Origin: Duganella flavida
GTDB taxonomy: Bacteria; Pseudomonadota; Gammaproteobacteria; Burkholderiales; Burkholderiaceae_D
Assembly: GCF_009857445.1 (NCBI RefSeq)
Contig: NZ_WWCN01000029.1
Coordinates: 1-36,811, forward strand
Direction: 5' to 3'
DNA: 36,811 nt
How positions within the stretch are numbered: the stretch's first letter is position 1; the number at the start of each line of letters is the position of its first letter. A program made the translations under genes and the position numbers. This document shows, in pieces, positions 24,182 through 32,491 of the stretch. The notes under the pieces are model-generated. The model was not told where the DNA came from. It saw only the letters and a list, made by a program, of their open reading frames with translations, and ran no database searches.

Positions 24182-25288
24182 TTAAACCCCAGTTTTGAAT
24201 TTCGTATAGATGCGCGTGATGTTACGGCGTATGTCTGCCGGCACCGCTTCTGGCGCAGCCATGCGCTTCTTGTCTTCGTCCGACAGGAACACCGTCTTGT
24301 TGCTGGCGATATCCTTGCGCACGTGCTTCAGGCTGGCCGCGTTCGGATTGGCATAGAACACCTTGTTGGTCAGGCTGGCATGCACTTCCGGACGCATGAT
24401 GTAGTTGATCCACAGGTGGGCATTGTTCGGGTGCGGCGCATCGGCAGGAATCGCCATGGTGTCGAACACCAGCGCGGCCGAGGTTTTCGGCACCAGCACT
24501 TCAATCACATTGCCATTCTTGGCGTCGATTGCACGTTGACGTGCAATATTAATGTCGCCCGACCAGCCCAGCGCCACGCACACTGCACCGTTGGCCAGGT
24601 CGTTGATATAGCCCGATGAGCTGAACAACGTCACGTAAGGACGAATGGCTTGCAGTACCTTGCCTGCTTCAACGTAATCAGCAGCAGATTTCGAGTAGGC
24701 TGGCTTGCCGGCGTACAGCAGCGCAGCCGGCAGCACTTCCGACGGCGAATCAAGGAAGGACATGCCGCACGATTTCAGCTTGGCCGCGTACTTCGGATTG
24801 AAGATCAGCTCCCAGGCATTGTCCGGCATCGGCATGCCACCCAGCGCAGCCTTGACCTTGTTCACATTGATGCCGACCGTGGTGTAGCCCCACAGCCAGT
24901 CGACCAGATATTCATTGCCCGGATCGATATTGGCCAGCTTGGCCTGGATTTCCGGGTCGAGATTCTTCAGGTTGGACAGCTTGGACTTGTCCAGCTTGCG
25001 CAGCAGCTTGCCATCGATCTGCAGGCGCGCCCACTGCGCGGTCGGCACCACGATGTCGTAGCCGGACTTGCCGGCCACCAGCTTGGAGTTCAGGATTTCG
25101 TTGTTATCAAACAGGTCATAGCGGACCTTGATACCGGTTTCTTTTTCAAAGTTTTTAACCGTGTCCTCGGCGATATAGTCCGACCAGTTGTAGATATTGA
25201 GGACTTTTTCCTCTTGCGCACCGGCAACCTGCACCGCGCCTACCATCAAACCAGCAGCCAACACCGCCGCAACGAACTTCCCTGCCAT
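24182..25288 (-). CDS. potF: PotF-like periplasmic polyamine-binding protein
   Basis: The ATG at 25288 has GGAGG 7 nt upstream, giving 368 aa with a signal peptide ending near AGAQEE. The mature N terminus VLNIYNWSDYIAEDTVKNFE, the FEKETGIKVRYDLFD strand and the DIVVPTAQW and SCGMSFLDSPSEV stretches closely follow PotF (putrescine) and related polyamine receptors. The Trp-Ser-Asp of NWSDY belongs to the ligand site. By family it binds putrescine or spermidine in the periplasm for an ABC importer. No potGHI genes are beside it, so it must share permease parts encoded elsewhere or act as a sensor. Ligand choice between putrescine and spermidine is not certain. Confidence 0.85.
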   Translation of the reverse strand: MAGKFVAAVLAAGLMVGAVQVAGAQEEKVLNIYNWSDYIAEDTVKNFEKETGIKVRYDLFDNNEILNSKLVAGKSGYDIVVPTAQWARLQIDGKLLRKLDKSKLSNLKNLDPEIQAKLANIDPGNEYLVDWLWGYTTVGINVNKVKAALGGMPMPDNAWELIFNPKYAAKLKSCGMSFLDSPSEVLPAALLYAGKPAYSKSAADYVEAGKVLQAIRPYVTLFSSSGYINDLANGAVCVALGWSGDINIARQRAIDAKNGNVIEVLVPKTSAALVFDTMAIPADAPHPNNAHLWINYIMRPEVHASLTNKVFYANPNAASLKHVRKDIASNKTVFLSDEDKKRMAAPEAVPADIRRNITRIYTKFKTGV

Positions 25289-25369
25289 AACACCTCCGAA
25301 ATGGGATTCAAACACAAGCCGTGATGATCCGGCATCCCTCGCCCGGATGCAAGGAATTCGTTAGAAAGA

Positions 25370-26752
25370 TCAACCTAGCATATCAAACAAGGTTCCCGTG
25401 CCCTTGCTGGTGCTGCCCGTGAGCGCGCTGCCGGCACCTGTCTGGGCCTGGGCCGTGTAGAGGGCTGCCAGCGCGTTGGCCTGGGCCGTCATGGCCTTGG
25501 TCATGGCAGTTTTCTTGCTGCCCAGGCTGGCCAGTTCGTTGGTGGTGAGGCTGGTTTCCTTGGTCAGCACGCTGCTGGTGGAGGTCAGCGAGGTGGCCTT
25601 GGCCGACATCATGTCGGCAATGCCGCGGCCGTCGTTGGTAAACAGTTTGGCGACGGCCGACGAGTCCGTCTTCAGCGCGGCTTGCAACTTGGTGTCGTCC
25701 AGCTTCAGGTTGCCATCTTTGTCCTGGCTGAGGCCAGCCGAGGCCAGCGCGGTGACGGATACGCTGCCGCCGCCAGTCTTTAGCAGCATGCTCATCTGGC
25801 TGATGGCCTGGTTCAGCGCGGTATCGGACTTGAGGTCGCCCTTCTGCAGCTTGAGCAGTTTGGCGTTGAGGTCGTTGTAAGCGCTGACGAAGGATTTCAG
25901 GTTGGTGCCGATCTGGCTGGCGTCCTGCGTAATAGTGACGTCGCTCTTGCCGGTCGCGGCCAGGTTCAGCGTGGCGCCGGCAATGGCCATGTCCTTGACG
26001 GTGTTGGTCGCGCTCTTGATTTCTTTGCCATCAACGGTGAGGATGGCGTCCAGCGCGGGACTGGTCTGCTTGAGTTTTTGCGTGCCGTCCGGATCATAGG
26101 TCAACAGGTTTTTCAGCGCGGCGTCGCCGCTAACGCTGATGCGCATGCTGTTGGCCGCGCCGCTCGGGCCGGCCATCGACAGCGAATACTGGCCGTCGTC
26201 CCCCTTGATGACGCTGACGTCCACGCCGGCAGCCTTGAAGGCGGCAGCAATGCCATCCAGCGTGTTGTTGCTGGAATCGATGGTGACGGTCTTGCTGGCA
26301 GTCGCCGCGTTGACGAAGCCCTTTTCGCCGCCAGCGGTGCCGAAATCGATCTTGACGGTGGTGGTCGCGCCGCTGCCGATCTTGCCGGTCGAGGAAGCGA
26401 AATCGTCGCTGGTCAGGAACTGGCCCTGCGCCAGTTGCTTGACCTCCAGCGCGTAGGTGCCGGCCTTGGCGGTGCCGGTCGAGGCCGCAGTCAGCACGGT
26501 CTTGGCCGAACTGGCGACGCTAGTGCTGAGGCCGCTGCCAGTCAGGCCGGCCATCTGCGACTGGAAGCTGGCTAACGCGCTTTGCAACTGCCCGAGCGCG
26601 GACAGCTTGGTCTGGTCCTTGGCAATCGAGGCATTGAGTTTGGTGGCGGCGCCGGATTGGGCCGCCATGGTTTGCTGGACGCGGTTGTACACGTCCGCCG
26701 AGACCTGCGTGCTGGATGAGCCGCTGGTTGAACTGATACTGGAAGTAGCCAT
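25370..26752 (-). CDS. fliD: Flagellar filament cap/hook-associated protein 2 (FliD-like)
   Basis: The product is 460 aa and lacks Cys, as is usual for axial flagellar proteins. Residues about 20-120 match the FliD N-terminal coiled region (YNRVQQTMAAQ, then TKLSALGQLQSALASFQSQM). Residues about 235-450 match FliD C: LKSFVSAYNDLNAKLLKLQ, ASAGLSQDKDGNLKLDDTKL and DSSAVAKLFTNDGRGIADMM. FliD forms the pentameric cap under which flagellin polymerises, and can bind mucins. It stands alone here; normally fliD lies beside fliC, fliS and fliT. It may be a second, divergent FliD. The 80-bp upstream region has no convincing sigma28 or sigma54 promoter. Confidence 0.8.
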   Translation of the reverse strand: MATSSISSTSGSSSTQVSADVYNRVQQTMAAQSGAATKLNASIAKDQTKLSALGQLQSALASFQSQMAGLTGSGLSTSVASSAKTVLTAASTGTAKAGTYALEVKQLAQGQFLTSDDFASSTGKIGSGATTTVKIDFGTAGGEKGFVNAATASKTVTIDSSNNTLDGIAAAFKAAGVDVSVIKGDDGQYSLSMAGPSGAANSMRISVSGDAALKNLLTYDPDGTQKLKQTSPALDAILTVDGKEIKSATNTVKDMAIAGATLNLAATGKSDVTITQDASQIGTNLKSFVSAYNDLNAKLLKLQKGDLKSDTALNQAISQMSMLLKTGGGSVSVTALASAGLSQDKDGNLKLDDTKLQAALKTDSSAVAKLFTNDGRGIADMMSAKATSLTSTSSVLTKETSLTTNELASLGSKKTAMTKAMTAQANALAALYTAQAQTGAGSALTGSTSKGTGTLFDMLG

Positions 26753-26832
26753 GATGTCATTCCGCTGAGTGGTTACATAGTATGCAACATGGATGCTTGC
26801 ACCAAAGCGCGGAACAGCACGGTTTTTGCCCC

Positions 26833-27216
26833 TTATTCGATGGCACTCAGCATGACGTGATAGCCGTCCGGATCGCGCAATGCGATTTCCATGGTGCCGG
26901 TGGCAGGATTGAGATGCGGCTCTTCATCGAGCTGCGCCACCAATGTCCGCGCGCGCTGCACGGCAGCGTCGAAAGCATCGACGCGAAAAAATAGCAGCAG
27001 GCCGTTGCCTGGCCGGGCCAGCTCGGGGCTCGTCAACGAAGGATGCTCGTGTGCGCCCCATGCGTGCAGGCATAGCAGCACGGTGCCATCGGCATCCAGC
27101 AGCTGCCCGAAATAATCGTGCGCTGGACCAGTCAACACCTGCCCGAACAGCGTTTGATACCAGCGAAAGCTGGCCGTGACATCGGCAACGCCGATGATGG
27201 TCCAAGTCCGTTTCAT
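26833..27216 (-). CDS. VOC superfamily (glyoxalase/bleomycin-resistance-like) protein
   Basis: The product is 127 aa, and the ATG at 27216 follows GGGAGG by 5 nt. It has the paired beta-alpha-beta-beta-beta layout of VOC proteins: SFRWYQTLFGQVL in the first module, then NGLLLFFRVDAFDAAVQRAR and the ending IALRDPDGYHVMLSAIE. Metal-ligand candidates are His residues in LHAWGAHEHP and a C-terminal Glu, but the set is incomplete for a typical glyoxalase. The substrate or drug it handles is unknown. It is divergent from the solute-binding protein gene, with 96 nt between them. Confidence 0.85.
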   Translation of the reverse strand: MKRTWTIIGVADVTASFRWYQTLFGQVLTGPAHDYFGQLLDADGTVLLCLHAWGAHEHPSLTSPELARPGNGLLLFFRVDAFDAAVQRARTLVAQLDEEPHLNPATGTMEIALRDPDGYHVMLSAIE

Positions 27217-27312
27217 ACCATCCTCCCGTGGTTTATTGTAGCTTTTTTGCCCAATGGACTAGCGCCGCAAAGGGGGCATACTGGACCGGTCGACCTTCCT
27301 GTCCTGCACACT

Positions 27313-28074
27313 ATGCGCCTGCCAGTTTATGCCCCGTTCATGATAGCCCTCATGGCGGTGGCAATGCTGCCCGCCCCCTCCGTGCACAGCGAGGAATTGC
27401 GCCTGATCGGCGCTACCACTTCGTTCTATTGCTATCCGGCGGCTGATGAGGCGTCGGGTACGTCCGGCATGGCCTGCGACCTGATGCAGGAGATGGCGCG
27501 GCGTGTTGGCCACTCGGGCAAGATCCAGCTGTATCCGCTGCCGCGCGCAGTAGCGGTGGGTGCCAGTTCCACCGGTGTGCTGGTGGCGCCGGTCGGGCGT
27601 CTGGCCGCACGTGAGAAACTGTTTGGCTGGCAGGTGCAGCTGTTTGAAGACGAGGTGGTGGTAGTCACCCGCGCCGATTCCAAGGTGGATATTTCGTCGC
27701 TGGTGGCGGTGCGCAAGCTATCGATTGGCGCGGTGCGTAACGGCGTCGGCGCTTTGATCGCCGAGGAGCTCCAGCTACCGCACGTGGATGCGGTGGCGCA
27801 CGACGACATCAATGCGCGCAAGCTGCAAGCGGGCCGCATCGATGCCTGGCTGAGTCCGTGGAACGGGATTTTGGCGGCGCAGCGGCAGATTGGATCAAGC
27901 GCCGCCGAGCTACGGCGCGGCGTGATACTGAAACGGGTGCAAGCCTACATGGCTAGCTCGCCGGACGTTACGCCCAACCAGGTAGCCGACTGGAAGGCGG
28001 CAATGCACGACATGATCAAGGACGGCACTTACGAGCGCATCCTGAGAAAGTATCAGTTCGTCTTGCCGAAATAA
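27313..28074 (+). CDS. Orphan periplasmic solute-binding protein (type 2 periplasmic fold)
   Basis: The preferred start at 27313 gives 253 aa with a signal peptide (MRLPVYAPFMIALMAVAMLP, cleavage near HSEEL). Longer in-frame starts would run into the VOC gene's upstream region. The mature part follows the SBP_bac_3 pattern: LRLIGATTSFYCYP, CDLMQEMARRVG, VAPVGRLAAREKLFGW and a C-terminal MIKDGTYERILRKYQF. Many such orphan proteins in Oxalobacteraceae sit without ABC permeases, so it may serve as a ligand-binding sensor rather than an importer subunit. Ligand is unknown. Its last 22 nt overlap the convergent CoA-transferase gene. Confidence 0.75.
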   Translation: MRLPVYAPFMIALMAVAMLPAPSVHSEELRLIGATTSFYCYPAADEASGTSGMACDLMQEMARRVGHSGKIQLYPLPRAVAVGASSTGVLVAPVGRLAAREKLFGWQVQLFEDEVVVVTRADSKVDISSLVAVRKLSIGAVRNGVGALIAEELQLPHVDAVAHDDINARKLQAGRIDAWLSPWNGILAAQRQIGSSAAELRRGVILKRVQAYMASSPDVTPNQVADWKAAMHDMIKDGTYERILRKYQFVLPK

Positions 28075-29459
28075 CTGGCCGCTGCGGAACCGAGGCTGGA
28101 GGCTGGCCGATCCCATGTCATCGGTATGCCGCCGATGCTGACCGGCGGCAGGTAGCGGCGCGCCGGGCCCCATTCGGTCTGTTCCAGTCGCGGTGCGAAA
28201 TCGCTGCCGGCCACTGCAGCCAATGATGCGCCCGGGGCTGCCGACGCCGGCGCATCCACCAGCAACTTGGCGGTGCGGGCCAGCGATAGGCGGGCTTGCA
28301 GCGTGCGGCCTTCGCTGAGACGGGCGATCAGTGCGCGCACCACGGCGGCGGCGATCAGGTAGCCGGTGGCGTGGTCCAGCGCTTGCACCGGTAGCGGCAC
28401 AGGCTGGGCCGCGCCCTGCTGCTGCATGCCGTACTGCGCGATACCGCAGCTCATTTGCACCAGGCTGTCGAAGCCGCGCCGCCCGGCCAGCGGACCGGTC
28501 CAGCCGTAGGCGTCCAGTGCGACATCGATCAGGCCGGGATTCAGCTGGCGCCGCGCTTGCTCGCCGAAGCCGAGCCGCTCCAATGCTGCCGGGCGGTAGC
28601 CGTGAACCAGTACATCGGCTTCGGTCAGCAGGCCTTCGAAGACGATGCGGTCGGCAGGCTGCGTGAGGTCCAGCCGCGCGCAGCGTTTGCCGAGTGTCAC
28701 CTCAGGGATCACGCCCGGCTCGTTCCAGCTGGGTGGATCAATGCGCAGCACATCGGCGCCGTAGCCTGCCAGGAAGCGCGTTGCCACTGGGCCGGCCAGC
28801 ACGCGGGTCAAATCCAGCACCTTCAGCCCCGCCAGCGGTCGGCCTGCCGCCCAAGCCCACTCGCCCCGCCCACCGCCTGCAGGGCCTTCAGCGGCAGTGC
28901 CGCCACTTGTATCGGCAAACGCAATCAACGCTTCTCTGGCGACGCTTAGTCCTTGCGGGTGTGCGGCCCACTCGGCCATCGAGTGCATTATCGCCGCACA
29001 GCCGCCTTGGGCAACGACGGCTTGTTCCAGCGCCAGCCCGCGCCACCCAGCCACCGCGCGCGCCACCGCCTCGCGGTCTTCGGCGCAGCCCAGCACCGCC
29101 AGCGCAGCGGCGCGGTGATGTGGTGCGTTGGTGTGCAAACGTATCCAGCCGTCTGCCGTCGCGTAATCGCCAGCCACCGCATCCCACAAGGGCGGGCGCT
29201 CCCAGCCGACCGGATGGAACGACCAGCTGAACCACATCGACGCCAGCCGCTGGTCCACGGTCACGCGCGCGGGGACGCCGCCTTGCACTACTGCCAGCTG
29301 CTGCAACGCCAGCGCCGCCGCGCCGACCGAGGCGGTTGCCAAACCGGTCACGTCAAAATACGATGGCAGCGCGCCCTCGCCCACCACATCCACAGCATCC
29401 AGCGCCGCTGCGGGCATATCCAGCGCCGACCACACGGCGCTCAGCAGGTGATGAGACAT
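28053..29459 (-). CDS. CaiB/BaiF-type (family III) CoA-transferase, two-lobed
   Basis: The product is 468 aa, longer than a usual single CaiB unit (about 400). The C-terminal half starts with a canonical CaiB N-lobe (GLKVLDLTRVLAGPVATRFL, GADVLRIDPP, then DVLVHGYRPAALERLG and LDAYGWTGPLAGRRGFDSLVQ). The N-terminal half resembles a rearranged CaiB lobe (ARVTVDQRLASMWF, DGWIRLHTNAPHHRAA). In the C-terminal copy the position of the catalytic Asp (family pattern 'vaMqDAv') seems to be Arg or Thr in LSLARTAKLLV. Family members move CoA between organic acids through an aspartyl-CoA intermediate. The substrate is unknown. It is divergent from an HTH-citrate synthase fusion, which suggests a shared acyl-CoA pathway. 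Confidence 0.8.
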   Translation of the reverse strand: MSHHLLSAVWSALDMPAAALDAVDVVGEGALPSYFDVTGLATASVGAAALALQQLAVVQGGVPARVTVDQRLASMWFSWSFHPVGWERPPLWDAVAGDYATADGWIRLHTNAPHHRAAALAVLGCAEDREAVARAVAGWRGLALEQAVVAQGGCAAIMHSMAEWAAHPQGLSVAREALIAFADTSGGTAAEGPAGGGRGEWAWAAGRPLAGLKVLDLTRVLAGPVATRFLAGYGADVLRIDPPSWNEPGVIPEVTLGKRCARLDLTQPADRIVFEGLLTEADVLVHGYRPAALERLGFGEQARRQLNPGLIDVALDAYGWTGPLAGRRGFDSLVQMSCGIAQYGMQQQGAAQPVPLPVQALDHATGYLIAAAVVRALIARLSEGRTLQARLSLARTAKLLVDAPASAAPGASLAAVAGSDFAPRLEQTEWGPARRYLPPVSIGGIPMTWDRPASSLGSAAASYFGKTN

Positions 29460-29515
29460 TTAGGCTCCCGATAAGTTATGCTTGGACGCAGCTTAGGACC
29501 GCCGGTCCCGCAACG

Positions 29516-29538
29516 TCAATCTTGATTTGAAGTGTCAA
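29516..29538. promoter_or_regulatory. Candidate operator: TCAA/TTGA dyads before the HTH-citrate synthase
   Basis: Two adjacent small dyads lie in the 93-nt divergent intergenic region: TCAA-TC-TTGA (29516-29525) and TTGA-AGTG-TCAA (29527-29538), only a few nt before the ribosome site (AGGAAG, 29542-29547) of the citrate synthase gene. They could be bound by the HTH domain of that protein. This is a pattern observation with no direct support. Confidence 0.25.
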
Positions 29539-29552
29539 CATAGGAAGTTGAA

Positions 29553-30746
29553 ATGGTCTGGATGACCGCCGCAGAAGCACTGGACGTGCTTAACGTGCGC
29601 CCGCAAACGCTGTACGCCAACGTCAGCCGGGGCAAAATCCGCGCCCGGCCGGATGAGGGCGATCCACGTCGCAGTCTTTATCATCGCGATGACGTACTGC
29701 GCATGGCGCGCCGCGCCAACGGACGGCGCAAGGTGGAAATTGTCTCCAGCGAGGCGATGCAGTATGGCGACCCAGTGCTGCCATCCTCAATCTCCACCGC
29801 CGCCAATGGCAAGCTGCTCTACCGCGGCCACGACGCCGCCACGCTCGCCGACAGCGCCCAACTCGAAGACATCGCCGCCCTGCTGTGGCAATGCGACGCT
29901 GCCGAAGCCGCTGCCCTCTGGCCCTCAAGCGCCAGTCACACCATGCCGGACAGTGCGCTGGCAGCAGGCCTGTTAATGCTCGCCCGCCGCAGCGCCGTAG
30001 ATGCGCCATCAATGGGGCGACCGGCAGCTGAATTGCGTGCCGAAGCGGCGAGCATTCTGGTCGCGCTGGCCGACGCGATGGCTGGCCAGCCAGCTATCGG
30101 CGATCATGACAGCGATGGCAACCAGCACGCCTCCATCAGCGCCCGCCTCGCCCACGCCTGGCAAGCCGACACCCACGCCGACCTGATCCGCCGCACGCTG
30201 GTCCTGATGGCCGATCACGAACTGAACGCTTCCACCTTTGCCACCCGCGTCGCCATCTCCACCGGCGCCTCGCTGGCGGCAGGTGTGCTGGCCGGCTTCA
30301 CCACGCTGACCGGCCCGCTGCACGGCGGCGCAGCCAAGGAATTCGCCCAACTGATCGCCCAAGCGCAAGCCAGCAACGCCGCTCAAGCCATCCACGACTG
30401 GCTAGCCAGCAAGCGCCCGCTGCCCGCCTTCGGCCACCCGCTCTACAGCGAAGGCGATCCGCGCGCCCAGACCCTGCTCCAGCACCTGCCGAAAATACAG
30501 CCGTATGAAGCGCTGGCCGCAGCCGCCCAGCAACAAGCCGGCGAACTGCCCAATATCGACTACGCCCTCGCGCTGCTGACCGCGCACTGCGGCTTGCCGA
30601 AAGACGCACCGTTCATTCTGTTTGCTGTGGGTCGCTGCGTCGGCTGGCTCGCCCATGCTCTGGAGCAAGTGCAAGCCAACCGCCTGATTCGGCCGCGAGC
30701 CCGCTACACGGGGCCCGCCAACGCGATCAGCGCAGGAATTTATTGA
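29553..30746 (+). CDS. Citrate synthase family protein with N-terminal HTH domain
   Basis: The product is 397 aa, with AGGAAG 5 nt before the ATG. Residues about 1-52 form a MerR/excisionase-type helix-turn-helix (MTAAEALDVLNVRPQTLYAN, then YHRDDVLRM). Residues about 70-397 are a citrate synthase fold with the catalytic set: His257 (LHGGAAKE), His295 (FGHPLYSEGDP) and Asp336 (LPNIDYAL), plus Arg361 in AVGRCVGWLAHALEQ. The enzyme class condenses an acyl-CoA with oxaloacetate; such short HTH-bearing forms are not the housekeeping GltA. The HTH suggests it may bind DNA and report on acyl-CoA. It is divergent from the CoA-transferase and overlaps the PilZ gene end by 20 nt. Confidence 0.88.
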   Translation: MVWMTAAEALDVLNVRPQTLYANVSRGKIRARPDEGDPRRSLYHRDDVLRMARRANGRRKVEIVSSEAMQYGDPVLPSSISTAANGKLLYRGHDAATLADSAQLEDIAALLWQCDAAEAAALWPSSASHTMPDSALAAGLLMLARRSAVDAPSMGRPAAELRAEAASILVALADAMAGQPAIGDHDSDGNQHASISARLAHAWQADTHADLIRRTLVLMADHELNASTFATRVAISTGASLAAGVLAGFTTLTGPLHGGAAKEFAQLIAQAQASNAAQAIHDWLASKRPLPAFGHPLYSEGDPRAQTLLQHLPKIQPYEALAAAAQQQAGELPNIDYALALLTAHCGLPKDAPFILFAVGRCVGWLAHALEQVQANRLIRPRARYTGPANAISAGIY

Positions 30747-31047
30747 TGGTGGCCATGGTGGCCAGGTCGGGATTCATGAAATGGAAGCCGATCTTGAAGT
30801 GGTCGCCGCTGAAAATGCAGTAGTTCACACGGGACTGGCAGCTCAAGATCTGCGCCTTGCCCTCTACGAACAACTCAAACGACACCATGCCGATATCGCC
30901 CGTTGCCATTTTATGGTCGAACGTGAGCGACACGCCGCTCGCGCTGATATCCAGCGTGCGCCCCATCTTGGGCGGCATGCCATCAACCACAACGACTGCT
31001 TTGGAACGCACGATCTTACGCGCGCCTGACCTTTGATCGACTAACAC
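30727..31047 (-). CDS. Small single-domain PilZ protein
   Basis: The product is 106 aa with a GTG start at 31047, supported by AGAGGA about 8 nt upstream. The whole protein is one PilZ domain: RKIVR (RxxxR) near residue 10 and DISASGVSL (D/NxSxxG) near residue 33, followed by the beta-barrel strands and a short C-terminal helix (LATMATINKFL). Both c-di-GMP-contact motifs are intact, so binding is likely. Such stand-alone domains act as adaptors for motility, pili or exopolysaccharide. The partner is unknown. It lies downstream of radA on the same strand after 63 nt, but probably has its own promoter. Confidence 0.85.
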   Translation of the reverse strand: MLVDQRSGARKIVRSKAVVVVDGMPPKMGRTLDISASGVSLTFDHKMATGDIGMVSFELFVEGKAQILSCQSRVNYCIFSGDHFKIGFHFMNPDLATMATINKFLR

Positions 31048-31110
31048 TTTCTTATCCTCTTAGTTACGCAAAATGCACTATTGACGATTACAACACATAA
31101 CAATACATCG

Positions 31111-32487
31111 TTATTGGATTTCGCGCAGCTTATTGAAGGCATCATCGATTCGATCAACACCGATGATGGTCATGCCCTCGATCGGTTGTTTAGGCGCATT
31201 GGCGGTCGGGATCATGGCAATCGAGAAGCCTAGCTTGGCCGCTTCCCGCAGGCGCTCTTGCCCACGCGGTGCCGGCCGGATCTCGCCCGCCAGGCCGACC
31301 TCACCGAACACCACGAAACCACGCGGCAAAGGCTTGCTGCGCATTGAAGAGTTAATTGCAAGCAGCACCGCCAAGTCAGCGGCCGGCTCGGTAATCTTGA
31401 CGCCGCCGACCGCATTGATGAACACGTCCTGGTCGAAAGCCGCAATGCCGGCATGACGGTGCAGTACCGCCAGCAGCATGGCCAAACGATTTTGCTCCAG
31501 ACCGACCGACAGGCGGCGTGCATTCGGCTGGTGACTGGTGTCGACCAGCGCCTGGATTTCCACCAGCAGCGGCCGCGTGCCTTCCTGCGTCACCATCACA
31601 CAGGAACCGGGCACTTGATTGTCATGCTGCGACAGGAACAAGGCCGATGGATTCGATACGCCCTTCAAACCCTTCTCGGTCATGGCAAACACGCCCAGCT
31701 CGTTGACCGCGCCGAAACGGTTCTTGATCGCCCGCACCAACCGGAAGCTGGAGTGATTGTCACCCTCAAAATACAGCACAGTATCGACTATGTGTTCCAG
31801 CACGCGCGGACCGGCCAGCGCACCTTCCTTGGTCACGTGACCAACCAGGATGATGGTCACGCCGGTCTGCTTGGCGCAGCGGGTCAGCTGCGCCGCGCAC
31901 TCGCGCACCTGCGCCACCGAGCCGGGCGCCGAGCTCAGGGCATCGGAATACAGGGTCTGGATCGAGTCGATCACCGCCACTTCCGGCTTGAGGTCGGCCA
32001 GCGTGCCGAGGATTTTCTCCAACTGGATTTCGGCCTGCAATTTCAAATCGCGGGCATCGATGGCCAGGCGCTTGGCGCGCAAGGCGATCTGCGCGCCCGA
32101 CTCCTCGCCGGACACATACAGCACCTTCTTCATATGCGACACATTGGCCAGCGCCTGCAACAGCAAAGTCGACTTGCCGATGCCCGGATCACCACCGATC
32201 AGCACCACGCCGCCGGACACCAGGCCGCCGCCCAGCACGCGGTCGAACTCCTCGATGCCGGTACCAAAGCGTGGCACGTCAATCGCATCGATATCGGTCA
32301 GCGACAGCACCGGCGCAGTTTGCGCCAGCGACATGTGGGCCGGCTGCGAGTAACGGTTATTGCCGCCCGCCTCGATCACGGTTTCCACCATGGTGTTCCA
32401 CTGCTGGCAGGACGAGCACTGGCCGGTCCATTTGGTGGAGGTGCCGCCGCACTCGCTGCAGGTGTAGTTAGTCTTTGCCTTCGCCAT
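31111..32487 (-). CDS. radA: DNA repair protein RadA (Sms)
   Basis: The ATG at 32487 has GAGGG about 8 nt upstream, giving 458 aa, the normal length. The order of domains is diagnostic: an N-terminal C4 zinc finger (Cys10, Cys13, Cys24, Cys27), the RecA-like ATPase with Walker A GGDPGIGKST (98-107) and Walker B region EVAVIDSIQTL, the RadA-specific KNRFG motif (AIKNRFGAVNELG), and a C-terminal Lon-protease-like domain without proteolytic residues (FVVFGEVGLAGEIRP). RadA is a DnaB-like helicase that extends recombination intermediates by branch migration. It lies 4 nt after alr and is probably in one operon with it. Confidence 0.96.
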   Translation of the reverse strand: MAKAKTNYTCSECGGTSTKWTGQCSSCQQWNTMVETVIEAGGNNRYSQPAHMSLAQTAPVLSLTDIDAIDVPRFGTGIEEFDRVLGGGLVSGGVVLIGGDPGIGKSTLLLQALANVSHMKKVLYVSGEESGAQIALRAKRLAIDARDLKLQAEIQLEKILGTLADLKPEVAVIDSIQTLYSDALSSAPGSVAQVRECAAQLTRCAKQTGVTIILVGHVTKEGALAGPRVLEHIVDTVLYFEGDNHSSFRLVRAIKNRFGAVNELGVFAMTEKGLKGVSNPSALFLSQHDNQVPGSCVMVTQEGTRPLLVEIQALVDTSHQPNARRLSVGLEQNRLAMLLAVLHRHAGIAAFDQDVFINAVGGVKITEPAADLAVLLAINSSMRSKPLPRGFVVFGEVGLAGEIRPAPRGQERLREAAKLGFSIAMIPTANAPKQPIEGMTIIGVDRIDDAFNKLREIQ

Positions 32488-32491
32488 GCGT

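Noticed and set aside
25332..25350. Small inverted repeat (GCATCC/GGATGC) between fliD and potF as a terminator
   Set aside because: The stem is only 6 bp and no T-run follows in the direction of transcription.
26753..26832. Sigma54- or sigma28-type promoter before the fliD-like gene
   Set aside because: GG and GC elements are present but wrongly spaced, and no sigma28 -10 could be found. A weak sigma70-like match (TTGGTG, 17 nt, TACTAT) is not convincing enough to annotate.
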